Source of the DNA: Angiostrongylus vasorum
Taxonomy: Eukaryota > Nematoda > Chromadorea > Rhabditida > Metastrongylidae
Direction: 5' to 3'
Length of the DNA stretch: 64,000 nucleotides
NCBI GenBank assembly: GCA_018806985.1
Contig: JADANN010000445.1
Span: 2,544,501-2,608,500, forward strand
Under the pieces are notes generated by a model. It saw only the letters and a program-made list of their open reading frames with translations, was not told the origin of the DNA and searched no databases. Of the stretch, positions 1 to 11,190 are shown piece by piece; positions within the stretch are counted from its first letter, which is position 1; the number at the start of each line of letters is the position of its first letter. The position numbers and the translations under genes were made by a program.

Positions 1-600
1 TGAAGTGGTCTTCATCATTTAGCAGAAATACCAAACATGCAGTGAACAGTACAGTTTCTAGAAGCGGAACAAGCACCTTTAGAAATTGTTCGCGATTAGG
101 AGTGATGAATGACTTACCTGGTTCTGCGGAGCGATCTCTAAGAATGGAACACCCATGTTAAATGAAATCACACAAAATGAATGAATGCAACATTTTAAAA
201 GGCAGAAGGACTAGTAAATTCGCCCCAGCATTAGTAAATTCTCAGCTCTAAATCTTTAGGCTCATAGATATCACTGAAATTTACGGGACCGACCACTTTA
301 TGGAAAGATCTTATAACATAATATCGGGTGCTTTTCGCAGTGCACTCAATAAATGTGACTCATGACGGTCATCCAAGTTCGTACAATACGGCCTCGGTCC
401 TTCTTGTTGCATTTGGTGTAATAAGGTTGTTGTACGTGTTTTATTAGCACTCCATTGTGCTTGGTTTCATATATTCATCTATTAATTCCTCCATGTTTTG
501 GAACATTTATAACTCTGATGTGTACTAACAAAAAGAAAACTGGTCCATCATTCAACCACAGTGCTGGTAGCCCTTAGTAAGCAAGTACCTTTTTTAATTC
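1..600. other. Unassigned AT-rich sequence
   Basis: No convincing gene, RNA or repeat boundary was seen in this stretch. The short open frames have no recognisable motif. It may be intergenic or intronic sequence of a gene outside the window. Confidence 0.4.

Positions 601-603
<3 letters not shown>

Positions 604-661
<58 letters not shown>
604..661. repeat. (TA)n microsatellite
   Basis: An uninterrupted TA dinucleotide tract of nearly 60 bases. The Tyr/Ile-rich open frame across it is a by-product of the repeat. Confidence 0.95.
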
Positions 662-989
662 GTATAAATAATACATGCATAGGTCTCTAATATCCACCCA
701 TTTTATAATACAAGTTTGACTCGTCATGGATTTTATAGGAGAGGACGTCCAGTTATTAGTCAAAAAATAAATTTCATATTTTTAAATTGGATTCCGTTTT
801 TCGAAAATTTGTTCACCGAAATCGAGCAAGAAGACGTTTAAGATGCTGAGCACAACAAGAAACACGATTCTGGTTGAGGAGTCTGAAGAAAGTGAATCGC
901 AGAGCAGCATGAAGCCCAGGCCAGTGACAAAATGACACAATGTGTGGCACCTCATGACTAATAGGTCTTCGAGAACGCCCTAGTTCGGC

Positions 990-1070
990 TATCCAGGGAA
1001 TGTCGATCGGACCAGCACTTAAAGACATTCTTAAAGAAGAAGAGAATCTTCAAGCACCAACCGAACTCAC
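990..1070 (+). repeat. SINE-B 3' fragment
   Basis: The sequence ending in a 'cagcacttaaagacattcttaaagaagaagagaatc' type string matches the bodies at 31680, 43500 and 56190 ('catttaacgac.ttcataaag'). It looks like the 3' part of the SINE-B family. The 5' part is too diverged to delimit. Confidence 0.5.
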
Positions 1071-1088
1071 CTGTTAATATTTCGAAGG

Positions 1089-1668
1089 TCTTATAAACTG
1101 ATCTTCTTTAGCTGATGCGAGGTTGGTATAGATCTTCGTTGTCGTTGTCGTTGTTGTTGGTGTTGTTGGTCGCGGGCACAAAAGCACAACGGCGATGATT
1201 TTGAAGTGACTGTACGGATCCTAGCGCAAGAGTCGAAAACATCAACGCGCAAAACTCTTGAAGCGTTTTGGATAAATTTCAAAAATCCAAAGATGAACCG
1301 GAAAGACGAATGCTTCACTATCACACGTGACCTGGCGCCCTATTTCAAAATGATATTTTGACCTCGGGGTGTGTCGTGCTCGCGAACCCACGTGAACAAC
1401 GCGTGGGCCAGTCCCACTCGTTACATCACGGTGAGTAGCTTTTCAGTTTGACCGAAGCATCCTAGCCCACCATCTATTTAAAACTTTGATCTTCATTAAT
1501 ACTTTAGCCTTTTCCACCGAATAATTAAAGTATTTACGTCCAGGTTCTGAGGAAGGCGAAATCGCCGAAACGTCAGCCATCGACCAACAACACCAACAAC
1601 AACGACAACGACAACGAAGACCTATACCAACCTCGCATCAGCTAAAGAATATCAATTTATAAGATCAT
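1089..1668. repeat. Inverted-repeat element with CAA/GTT-rich arms
   Basis: The arm at 1089-1177 (CTTTAGCTGATGCGAGG, then GTTGTCGTTG and GTTGTTGGTG tracts) is repeated in reverse complement at about 1576-1668. The arms are about 90 bp and enclose about 400 bp. The right arm begins directly after a hammerhead-like motif at 1543-1578 (family E). The arrangement resembles a foldback element or an inverted insertion of two related copies. Confidence 0.75.
1543..1578 (+). other. Family E motif: hammerhead-ribozyme-like core
   Basis: In order: GGTT, CTGAGGA, a small hairpin GGCG-AAAT-CGCC, GAAACGTC, AGCC. GGTT can pair with AGCC (stem I). CTGAGGA and GAAA match the two conserved hammerhead core strands, with a palindromic ACGT where stem III would be. 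One extra A lies before stem II. Related motifs occur at 23474 (plus), 37757 (minus) and 62788 (minus). Family knowledge: Penelope-like elements carry minimal hammerheads of this kind. Activity is not shown. Confidence 0.45.
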
Positions 1669-1789
1669 ATAAATAAATATATCGACTATCTATGCCGAGG
1701 TTTATGGAAAGTCGATCTTTTGAGTTCGAAGATCATAATTTTAACTTATTATTTACTGTCTACTCTTTTTTAACGGCAGGGTATTTATT

Positions 1790-2200
1790 GCAAAATATAA
1801 CTTTGATGACGCTGAGATATTTGCAAAACTCCGGACCGCAGGTGTCTGCGGTGGGGAACGAACGCGCTATTGTTCTTTCCGGGGAGTAACGCGTTCACCA
1901 CCACACCATGCGGGTCCTTCGTTTCGCCTGTCTCTCAGCTAGTTCTATCGATCTTTTGCCATCAGCAATCACCCGTCAGCGAGATTAATCTGGGGAGCCC
2001 AAATCGGCAACGAACCCAGTTAAGCTGAGGCTGCAGTTATAATCACAATTTTAACTTATTATTATTTTAACGAAGGGCCGGCATGGTGTGGTGGTGAACG
2101 CGTTACTCCCCGGAAAGGACAATAGCGCGTTCGTTCCCCACCGCAGACACCTGCGGTCCGCAGTTTTGCAAATATCTCAGCGTCATCAAAGTTATAGTTC
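1790..2200 (+). repeat. Family C element (C1), terminal inverted repeats
   Basis: The left end (about 1797-1915) is repeated in reverse complement at about 2078-2200. The terminal arms run from TATAACTTTGATGACGCTGA through a CACCTGCGGT block and are nearly identical. Between them lies a unique spacer. Other members are at 37148-37372, 38345-38490 and 51110-51370. The reverse strand carries tRNA-like A-box and B-box sequences (GTGGTGGTGAACGCG, GTTCGTTCCCC), so a tRNA-derived origin is possible. Read as a non-autonomous MITE-like or palindromic SINE-like repeat. Confidence 0.75.
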
Positions 2201-3960
2201 GAAGATCACATGAATACTGGGACAAAAGCAAAACTCGGAACCTCAGATGCGCTTCGAATCACAAATTATCCTTTCCGGTGGTCCTTTCACTGCATCAACT
2301 GATGCCCTTGCTTTGCCTTACTCTCAGCCAGTTTTTTACTCTATCAGTGCTATCAGCATTTACCGGTCAAATGATCTCGTTTGTACAAATCAGCATTGAA
2401 CGCAATTAAGGTCAAGCTGCGGTCGTGTATTTCAAATAATGCAGTATCATGAAAAAAAACGACTGGGGACCGAATAAAAGTTGAGGTATTGTGAGACCGA
2501 AGATCTCCGTGAACGATACAAGCAAGGAACGAATCGAATCCAAGAAATGCTGGGATCCGCACAGTAAATGTGAAGACTGGTCGTTTGAAATAAAGTAAAC
2601 GAAATCTATGTCTAAAAAATGAACAGTATAAAGATTGTGGTGTAGGTTATAGATGTAGAAGTGTAAGACAGTAAATTGTAAAAGTTTGCTTCATAAAACA
2701 AAGGTTTCTCACGACAATTTGTAAAAGGTTAATATTTTCAAAGAAACATTGTGTGGAAGGACATCGATTAACGCGCAATGTGTGGACTCCAAGTCCTTCC
2801 AAGATTTAGCGTATTTGGCAACGTCGACTAGATATCCATACCAGAATTATATCTATACAGCTTCCTCAGTCGCTCATCATCTATAGCCCGGCGAAATGTC
2901 CTTAAATATCGTGTTTCAGTATGTAAAACACTGTAGACCTGACGAACTAATCCGAAAGAGAATTTTTTGCAAATCGCTGCTTAGTGGGAACAGCATTCCT
3001 GTTGCAACCACTGGAACACTGATCTATGTCTGAAAAACTATTGAATGAATGTGAAAAGTATAGCAAAACAGTTCGTTGCAACCCAATAAACCACAAAAGA
3101 GTGCTTTCCACACAACCGCATTATACACTACGTACGCCCACTTAGCACTCATATATAATGCGCTTCGTCCGCTATAGGTTATTACTAACTTAAGAATGTG
3201 ATTCGGCAATTCGATGCAAGCCTATGGGTGTTATTTACATCCGCTTTAGAAAACGACATCAGAAAAGTGAGATGAAGCAAATGTGAATGAAAGTTCATAG
3301 CGCGAGCCTAAACGATCTTCATTTTTTCTGATGACATCTTGGGAAACATTCTTGACGTCTTGGAAAAGTGAAGGCTAGGTAAATCGGGTAAGAAGTCATT
3401 TAAGGCTATTGAATGCGTCATCGGGAGAGTTGCGGTAACAGTCAACATTCTACGCTCGGAGACGCTGTGCTGTATGCCGAAATAACAAAAATCGGCCGGT
3501 TGACGAAAGCCATCAGAAAGCCCACGGAATGTGAATTGCACAGAAAGGAGACAATCAAGCCGACTGTTAGACATTCTTGACAGAAATCGTAGTAAAAAAA
3601 AATCGTGATGCCCTTCTAGCAACTCCGAAAGATGAGAGCACGCTGAGTTATTCCGTACGCAACAAGGAGAAATGTGGACTTATCTGGTACGATCTCGAAT
3701 CACTTCACTACCATAAGGAGACAGGAGATACAGTATTGAATTCATGCATGCAGTAGAACAACCACGAATATCGCATTACGCTACAAAAACTGAGAAATGA
3801 GTTCAGAATTGAAAACGGAGACTTCATTAGAAGGCAGAAAGAGACACTATCATTTGCTCATCCTGTTCTTTCTTCACGAAGAACTCGCCCTCGTCAAAAT
3901 TATATTAGTGAGACTGCAAGATTTGAAATCGAACTTTGTCAAAACGACAACAACCTAGTT
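2200..3960. other. Unassigned sequence
   Basis: I see no supported gene. A 104-residue minus-strand open frame (3308-3622) has no recognisable motif. Probably old repeat or intergenic DNA. Confidence 0.4.
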
Positions 3961-3972
3961 ATACCGGCAAAT

Positions 3973-4344
3973 ATGCTAAGAAAACCAACAAGAAGTGTGG
4001 CTAATATCGTATCGATGGCACTTCTATTCATACTGCTTGCAGCAGGCCCATACTACGAGGTTCCTCGTTGGAATGAGCATGCATGGACGGTCGCTTGCAA
4101 CCGTGAGCTTTCGGGACGGTGCGAAAGGGGAACGCATCTAACGGTGGACGGTAACGTTCCACTGGGCTCCAACGGCACCACTGCGCCCTCATTTCTCTTT
4201 TATCCACACCACCAATCGGAGTTGGATTGCAGTCTAATCACGCGCAATACCACCACGCCCGCGGGATTGATGGCATGGACAAGCGAGCCGTACATTACCC
4301 CCGGTAAAGGAAGAAGTGTAAATACAGGAAAAACATTTGATTAG
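3973..4344 (+). CDS. Hypothetical 123-residue ORF
   Basis: The frame opens with a short basic start and a hydrophobic run (about residues 14-27, SMALLFILLAAG) that could be a signal peptide or membrane anchor. It then has four cysteines and two or more possible N-glycosylation sites (NGT, NTT). No family is recognised and no flanking splice signals were identified. It could be a secreted peptide gene, a single exon, or chance. The GC content is higher than its surroundings, which is the main reason to list it. Confidence 0.25.
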   Translation: MLRKPTRSVANIVSMALLFILLAAGPYYEVPRWNEHAWTVACNRELSGRCERGTHLTVDGNVPLGSNGTTAPSFLFYPHHQSELDCSLITRNTTTPAGLMAWTSEPYITPGKGRSVNTGKTFD

Positions 4345-4389
4345 TCGTAATTCGGGCTTGTTGTCATCACTTCACCTTCACTCTATCGT

Positions 4390-4560
4390 GATAACGCAAT
4401 TTTAATTATATTGTGCGGAATATAGTATGAAGTAATATGATATACCATAATGTTGTACAACATAACACAAAATAATGTAATATGATATAATATAATGCAT
4501 ATGATAGAATATAATGCAGTGTAATATGATACAATGTAAATATAATAGAATACAAATACG
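4390..4560. repeat. Low-complexity AT-rich degenerate repeat
   Basis: Imperfect reiterations of TAATATGATA/TAATG-like pentamers and decamers. The Tyr/Ile-rich minus-strand open frames here come from this composition. Confidence 0.8.
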
Positions 4561-4567
4561 ATATAAT

Positions 4568-4675
4568 GTAACATAATGGAGAAGGGCGGCAGCGTGGTGG
4601 TAGTGATGCCGTTCATTACGATCAAAGCAATAATCGGATTCCATCCCGGGTCCACTAAGCTTCTCATCCATTCAC
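4568..4675 (+). repeat. SINE-B head fragment
   Basis: The string 'gcagcgtggtggtagtgatgcc', followed by a B-box-like segment, resembles the tRNA-like heads at 55997 and 60000. There is no clear body downstream. Confidence 0.45.
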
Positions 4676-4679
4676 AAAC

Positions 4680-5260
4680 GTAAAATTTTAAAAAAATGGA
4701 ATACTAGATTACTATGGAACCACCTAAGCCTCCGTAATCCAAACCTTGGTTTCCACGAAGAACCAACTCGATCAATATTCAACCCATTCAAAATTAGACG
4801 AAAATCATCAAGCGGCAGCTTAACCTACGCGCAAAGTGCTCCACCACTGTCGTGGATGACGGACACGAATCGAATGCAAGTGATGAACTCCACATAATGT
4901 GGTGTTAAATTATTTAAAGGAAAAAATAGTATAATATTCACTAGCCAAGAACTAGGTATCGTTCCATGTGCCATCTACACATAATTAAGAGGTTAGCGGC
5001 AATGAGTAGATCGAGTACTTCTCATCCTAACAACACTTGGTGTATCGATGTACAGTGGAGTTACGTCTTATCAGAGAAACCACCAAAATTGGAAGAAAAT
5101 CGTGTTCTCTACCGAAGAATGAAACAGTATGTTTTCATCTGCAAAATTTCGAGCTGAAATCAAGAGCTTAAACTCTAACAAAATCCTGGAAACGAGTAGC
5201 AGCGAGACTGATTTCTTAGGGACAACAGGCGACTGCTCGTAACACATATGAGATTATCCT
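4680..5260. other. Unassigned sequence before the BEL/Pao remnant
   Basis: No gene seen. From about 5263 (TGTTGAGTGTTGCTG, CCGGAACATT twice) the sequence could be the decayed 5' long terminal repeat of the element that follows, but no matching copy was found at the 3' side. Confidence 0.35.
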
Positions 5261-5482
5261 AGAAGTATGTTGAGTGTTGCTGTTTACTTCCGGAACATTC
5301 CAGATTGATTCCGGAACATTAACGCCGTTGTATTAATGCTGTATATATGTATATAGAGGGTTTAAATACGCAAGTTTGAAGCGATGCGGATGACTACACG
5401 GGTAAAAGTCCCACGTGGCGAACTAAGGAAGTAGAGCATTCCATCCACGGTTGGCGGACAGAGGACAAACCCGACCAATCAC

Positions 5483-5770
5483 TATTTTATACCTCATTGA
5501 TCGACCGATATATTTGATTCATTGGCAGTCCACTCGAACTCAAAGGAGCAGCGCTCAACTCAACAAGTTGATCGACGCTACTATTCTACTATTCTACTGC
5601 ATCAACCGATACATTTGGTACACTGGCCAGTCCGAGTCGCACTCAGTGCTCAACGCATCAAGTCGATCAACGCTACTATTCAACCATTCTACTGCGTTAA
5701 CCGATGCATTTGGTGCACAAGCCAAGCTGATTCAAACTCAAAGGCGCAAGAAATGCTCAACGAAACAAGC
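5483..5770 (+). repeat. Three imperfect ~95-bp tandem units
   Basis: Units start near 5483, 5580 and 5674. Each contains 'actattctac', 'atcaaccgatacatttgg' or a close variant, 'ggccagtc' or a variant, and 'atcgacgct'. They lie between the presumed LTR and gag of the BEL/Pao remnant. Confidence 0.7.
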
Positions 5771-6545
5771 CGCAGCACGGAAAACCTTATGGCGAGAAAT
5801 CTACCTTCATGTAATTTGCCTTGACTCTACAAAAAAAACAATGACAACCATCTTGTCCGCTCACCAAGGGCTATTAACAAATGGAATTAAACCACCTCTC
5901 ATCCTTTTTAAATAATTATCAAAGCGAAACACCCCAATAAACGTTCCACGCGAAGAAACTAGTAAAATGGACTATATTACCGGACGGCAAAACAAAATAG
6001 AACAAGCAAAGTCGGCTATCGAGCAGAGCAGAAAAAGGCGTCCGGATGGCACCAGACGTCTATGCTATAATAGCATTCCAATTCCAGTAAGATCCCAATA
6101 TTCCAGCAAAAGAGGAGCTGCAACGAAGTGCCAAAATAAACGTAGAGAAAACAGTGGAGAACCATGACGAAGCGGAACGCTGGTCCTCTAAGCTCGTCCA
6201 CTTGGAAAAAAAACGTTGGAAAGCCGAGGACTAACATCCAAAATGGCATAAACGTTCATCCACCTGTGACGAATTTACCACCCATCCCTATTCCAAAGTT
6301 CGAGATATAAGGGAGTGGTAAGCATTTTGGGTACCATTCAATATCTATGACGTTCAATATCTATATCTATAACGTGCACTCGCGCCGGATGGGCGACCTC
6401 CAAAAAATAACCTATCTACTGGACGCCATTCAGAGCAAAGCAAAAGAATGAGCCAAACAGTGTCAAATATTGCAAGATACTTATCCAATAGTAATATAGC
6501 ATCTAAAAGAAAAAATATTACAATAAACAAGCCCTCGTCTGCCAT

Positions 6546-7097
6546 TTGTTACATAGACTATGTACAACAGAAACAACGACGAAACGCCTCGAAGATCAGG
6601 AAAAGCTCTGCGAAACCCTTTACTCGATAGTTATTCAACTGCACCAAAAAAGGGAAATTCATCGATACTCTGCTCTAACAACAACTACTTTTAGAAAAAA
6701 TTTACACAGGAGATCCAAAGACATGCCCAGTAAAAAAACACGACAGAGACCAGAGCATACCAAAACAGGCGAACTGCTTAAGGATATCAATAAATATATC
6801 CGAGAGGAACTAGAACAACGTGGCGAACAGGAAGAAAGACCTGCCTTAAAGATTGAACTTAGGGATCAGCAAGAAAAGATATTCACAAGCAAACCACATA
6901 CATACTTCTACTGCAACAAAGTAGGACACCTGCCAAACGATTGTGCTATGATAAAAACACAACAAGAAAGGGTAGAAATCATTAAAACGCGCAAACCATG
7001 CTATAATTGCGCTTCTCCATTCCACCGGCTGCCTGATTGCAAAGGAGGACAGTGCCGAAATTGTAATAAGCAGAGACACCACACTTCCATTTTTTAG
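6546..7097 (+). pseudogene. BEL/Pao gag fragment with zinc knuckles
   Basis: An open frame of about 183 residues. The N-terminal half contains RLEDQEKLCETL, a motif typical of Pao-type gag. The C-terminal half has Cys/His knuckles: a partly lost first knuckle (FYCNKVGHLPNDC), then CYNCASPFHRLPDC and CRNCNKQRHH. These would bind nucleic acid during particle assembly. Upstream gag sequence (5967-6540) lies in other frames with stops, so this is only the surviving part of a broken protein. The frame ends at a stop where protease should begin. Confidence 0.8.
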
Positions 7098-7099
7098 GC

Positions 7100-8178
7100 A
7101 TCAGCAACTACGAACCGAATACAAGTCCCGAAAATAAGAAAATATTACAAGCGACAGGAGAAAAAAAATCTACAAAAATACCAAACGCCACTTCAAAGGA
7201 GAAGAAAACCAGTTCTTTGAAAATCAATACAGTAATTTCCGATAAGACGCAGTATGCGGATATCGTCGTTCTCCATGCTATGGCGCATCCAACGGTCAAA
7301 TTTTAGCAGAACAAGCGAAAGTCCTCAACCTCAACAAGACGAGACAAGAATTAATAGAGGTGATCTTTGATATAGGATATATAGGATCTGACCGTTCGTT
7401 CACTACTAATGCGATGGCTAATCGCCTTTAAGTACAAGACAGTGGTTCCATCGAGTTAATCATCCACACATCCGAAGATCCTAAGCCAATCACAAGAACA
7501 TGTGGAATCACTACGTTGAAACTTCGGGATGCCTTCGAATCAAAGCACGAAATTACGGCAACTAGAATTGATTCAATTGCACAACCTCTAGATCGCTTCT
7601 GTATAAACCGAGAAAATACAGAATCCTCCATAATCACACAATTAAGCTCTCAATCAACCCAGACCTTAACACCATCTATCTACAAGTCCTTCTCGAATGC
7701 TCAGACTCATCTACCTTGCTTGATAGGGGATTAACTCCAACAAGAACGTTGCCATCAGGATTGAAATTAGTCCCATCCAAACCTAGACATCTCGTGATAG
7801 GAGAACTCCGCAAGCGGCTCAATCCATCACGACACTTAGACGATACTACTCCTACAGCAGTCATAGGAAAAAATTTTTGGTCACTAGAATAATCAGAAAT
7901 AGATGAGTACACAGGAACAAACTTACACGAACGACAACAACAGGACGACATTATCTAGAAAGAGTTCCAGAGAACAGTAGAAGAGCGAGAAGATGGCTAT
8001 TATGTCCGCCTCCCTTGGAAAAAATGAAGCAGACACATTACCAGATAACAAAAGCATCCCAGTAAAACGATTGCAGGCGACAATAGCGAAGCTAAAGCAT
8101 GACCCAATTATGCTCCAGAATTATCGTGAAGCCCTCAAACAACAACTGGACTAAAACATCATTCAAGAAATAGACGAA
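7100..8178 (+). pseudogene. BEL/Pao protease and linker region, decayed
   Basis: Short frames at 7260-7640 (for example the stretch around ITTLKLRDAFE) resemble the aspartic-protease and pre-RT linker of BEL elements. In-frame stops occur every few dozen codons and no intact catalytic DTG could be picked out. Listed because it joins gag to RT. Confidence 0.5.
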
Positions 8179-8920
8179 TCAATGCCAACGAAAAGAACGA
8201 TAGTACATTACCTTCCACACCAAGCAGTTCTCACCCCAAACAATGAAACTACAAAGTTGAGAACTGTTTACGATGCATCTGCTCACCTCAAAAGACACCC
8301 TCATTAAGTGATCTTCTTCATCAAGTGGCCACTGTGGCCACCACAAATGTACGACATTTTGCTTGGCTTTCGCATCGGAAATATCGCTATGAACAGCGAC
8401 GTCGAAAAGGCTTTCCTTCAAATACGTCTACGTGTAATAGACAGAGACGATACACAATTTCTATGAATCCGAGATATCTCACAACCTGTGAAACCAAAAA
8501 ACGTAACCGTGTACAAATTTACACGTGTTACATTTGGACTCAATTGTTCACCATTCCTTCTGGCAGAAACAATCAAGCGTCACTCAAACAGCTCTCAAGA
8601 AAAAAAAAGCCTAGAACTCGTTGAACCCCCTCACCAACAACACATATGTGGATAACGTGATTCTAACAGCCACATCTATACAAGAAGCGCTGATGACATA
8701 TAGAGGAGCAAAGCAGATATTTAATGATTTGAACATGAATATACGCGAATTTCTCTCAAACGACGATCATTTCCTACAGCGAACTCTTCAAAAGGATCGA
8801 GCATCAAATACTCTACAAAAGGCCCTAGGAATACCATGGTATTTCGCAAGAGACAGATCCCTTACCTCATGCAATTATCCAGCAAAACCGAAAAATGCTA
8901 AACGCACAATCGCCAAATAG
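8179..8920 (+). pseudogene. BEL/Pao reverse transcriptase fragments
   Basis: The frame at about 8185-8290 reads YLPHQAVL and then TTKLRTVYDASA, a conserved BEL RT entry motif. The frame at 8621-8920 contains TYVDNVILTA, the BEL form of the catalytic YxDD box. A frame-broken segment with an LLHQVATV-like motif lies between them. Frame changes at about 8300 and 8615 show that the gene is inactive. Confidence 0.75.
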
Positions 8921-9077
8921 GTAGCTGCCATCTACGATCCTACCTATAGGACGGCTCACGCCACTCACATTAAGAGGAAGCAATTTCTTCAAAACCTGTG
9001 GTACTTCGACTATACAAGGGACAGTTTCCTCCTAAAGGAACGCAAAGATCAATGAGAGAAGATAACTAAGGACTTTA

Positions 9078-9374
9078 ATGGGTTTGAAACTGCTATCCCT
9101 CAAAAAAATGACCCAGATCGGAGTTTTATCCAAGTTAATTGTCTTCGCGGATGCTAGCAAACATTGCATGGCCAGTTCCGCCTACATTTCCTCCAGTGAC
9201 GAGTCACAACTACTCACAGGGAAGTCCAAGTTACCATCAATCAAGGACAACCCCAATAATCCAAAACTTGAACTAAATGCACAAACAATGGCAGCACGAT
9301 TAGCCTACTCCATATATACAGCATTAAACAAGCACACTTCTTTCGCAAATATAACTATCCTCTCGGACTCATAA
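9078..9374 (+). pseudogene. BEL/Pao RNase H fragment
   Basis: A 98-residue frame with LIVFADASKHCMASSAY and PKLELNAQTMAARLAY. These are the BEL-type RNase H core D and the ELxA motif of the second catalytic strand. The frame ends ILSDS followed directly by a stop, inside the third acidic motif (S.DS). Confidence 0.8.
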
Positions 9375-9540
9375 ATCGCCCTTTGCTGGATACGGTCCAA
9401 CGAGGTTGCACAAAACAGCAGGAGTGTTGGTGAAGAACCGCATAAAGGAAATATGCCGAATAGCGGAAAACCTACCAAGGCTTGTACAATCTGGCTAAAT
9501 AGCTACTGATCAAAATGCTGCTGATTGTGCTAGAACAGGA

Positions 9541-10850
9541 TTGAACAATTTCGATCTAAAAGACCACTTCTGGTGGAAAGGACCCGCATTTATTAAAGAA
9601 CGACACTCACAAACTGATCAACACCTTTTCACCTTACAGCAAGGAAGCATACAAACGGCACAAGTATCCACAGTTACATCAATAAGTACCATATCAGTCG
9701 AAGAATTACTTGACTGGAAGCAATTCAATACAGTAACAAGAGCAAAGCGAATGACAGCATATGCTATCAGATTCACCAACAAAGCTACCTCCAAGGTACG
9801 GAAGAAACTGCGTGACCGGATATACAAGGATATTCAAGTGCTCCATTCAAGGTCAATAGAAACATATGTCATAGCCATAGAGCAAGAAGCAGCTTTGATA
9901 GTTTTGATACTCACTAAAAGAACACACGCATTTGAAATTATTTCACGACGAATGGGGAATCGTTCACTGCAAAAGCGGATAATACAAAGCAGACCCACCA
10001 CGTGAAGCTCAACAACCAATTCTAATCAGCTCTAAAACCACGAGAAGAATTATTAGTCGTCGATGAACACCTTCCGTCCCATGATGCTATAAGCCAAACA
10101 ATGGCTAAAGCACATGAAAATTCCTGGATGACAAGCCTAAGACGGTTGCCTAAGAAGGTTATAAGACAATGCAAACACTATGAAAAATGAACAGTCTTCC
10201 TTGTGGACAACCTTCCAGAAAGGCGAATAAGAAGATCACGACCGTTCGACCATGTAGATGTAGACTATTAAGAGCGAAAAATAATTGACAAACAACAAAA
10301 AGTTTATGGCATCAACATCACGCGCTGCATAAACAGACTACTTCATTGTGAGCTCACCCACAACATGACGACGAATGATTTCCTGCTAGCTTCAAGGCGA
10401 TTTATGCCAGACGAGGTGTGCCGAAAACTATCACCTCTGATAATGCATCGAATTTCCTACCGAGCGAACAAATTCTACAAGAAATACATCCAATTATTAA
10501 CGACACGTCACTAGCAAATACAATGACAACAAGAGGACTTACACAGAGGACAATTACGCCGTATGCTCCGTGGGAGGGGGACATTTTCCGAGCGCCACGT
10601 AAAATCGATCAAGTACTCTTTATATAAAGTATTGAAAAAAAAACGATTCCAACAGTTGAGAACCTTCTTAGTACACACAGAAGGAGACCTTAGCACTCGA
10701 CCTCTCACATATCAAGAAGGCCCAGATAGCTTTCTCACGTTACGAGCAATAGATTTTATCAAGCGCCACATGATAATAACATATCCATTTGGATTCAGCA
10801 AAGAAGAAGACGATAAAACCCACCTTCCACCCCAAAAGAAGCATTATTAG
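9541..10850 (+). pseudogene. BEL/Pao integrase fragments
   Basis: The start carries the characteristic WWKGPAFI motif preceding integrase. The middle (10050-10190) has a degenerate H..H-C..C zinc region with LLVVDEHLPSHDA. The core at 10400-10627 contains PKTITSDNASNF (a catalytic Asp) and PYAPWEGDIF, which aligns with the PxxPWxGGxxE end of the core. The last acidic residue appears lost where the frame shifts into 10563-10850 (VKSIKYSLYKVL, TRPLTY, LTLRAIDF). Multiple stops. Confidence 0.75.
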
Positions 10851-11029
10851 TAAGCACACGAAAGGAAGTGAAGGATCTCCTTGTATCACGTCAAAAAACT
10901 GACAGAACAATATTGGAATATGTGGAACCAAGAATACTTGTAAAGCCTCCTAGTAACTCATAAACTCAACATAAATAACAAAAGAGGCACTCTAACGATT
11001 CTAACTATAGCCATGGTGGTATAAATTTA

Positions 11030-11190
11030 CGATCCATTCTTGCCACAAAGCACGTGGAAAATGGCGCGCATCACCGACTTAAAACCGTCGGAAAGTGATG
11101 CAATCAGAGAAGCACAACTCAAATTACCAAGTGGACGTATCACAAGAAGGTCTACAAATCTATTAAATCCACTCGAGCTAGAAGACAGCT
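11030..11190 (+). pseudogene. BEL/Pao C-terminal domain
   Basis: Reads WKMARITDLKPSESDAIREA and then LPSGRITRRS.NLL.PLEL, the usual C-terminal end of Pao-type polyproteins (a chromodomain-like small domain after integrase). It ends in a stop at about 11190. Confidence 0.7.

Larger units (their letters stand above)
5263..11190 (+). mobile_element. Degenerate BEL/Pao LTR retrotransposon
   Basis: A single element in plus orientation with gag-pol order: capsid/zinc-knuckle segment (6546-7097), protease/RT linker (7100-8100), reverse transcriptase (8179-8920), RNase H (9078-9374), integrase (9541-10850) and a C-terminal BEL-type domain (to about 11190). Every segment is broken by stops and frameshifts, so the copy is dead. 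Domain order and motifs (CCHC knuckles, YVDN box, the WW-GP motif before integrase) are typical of nematode Pao-like elements. The 5' boundary is tentative and no intact LTR pair was found. The flank after 11880 contains a SINE fragment, so the 3' end may be truncated. Confidence 0.85.

Noticed and set aside
4383..4671. Tyr/Ile-rich minus-strand ORFs
   Set aside because: Produced by the AT-rich degenerate repeat.
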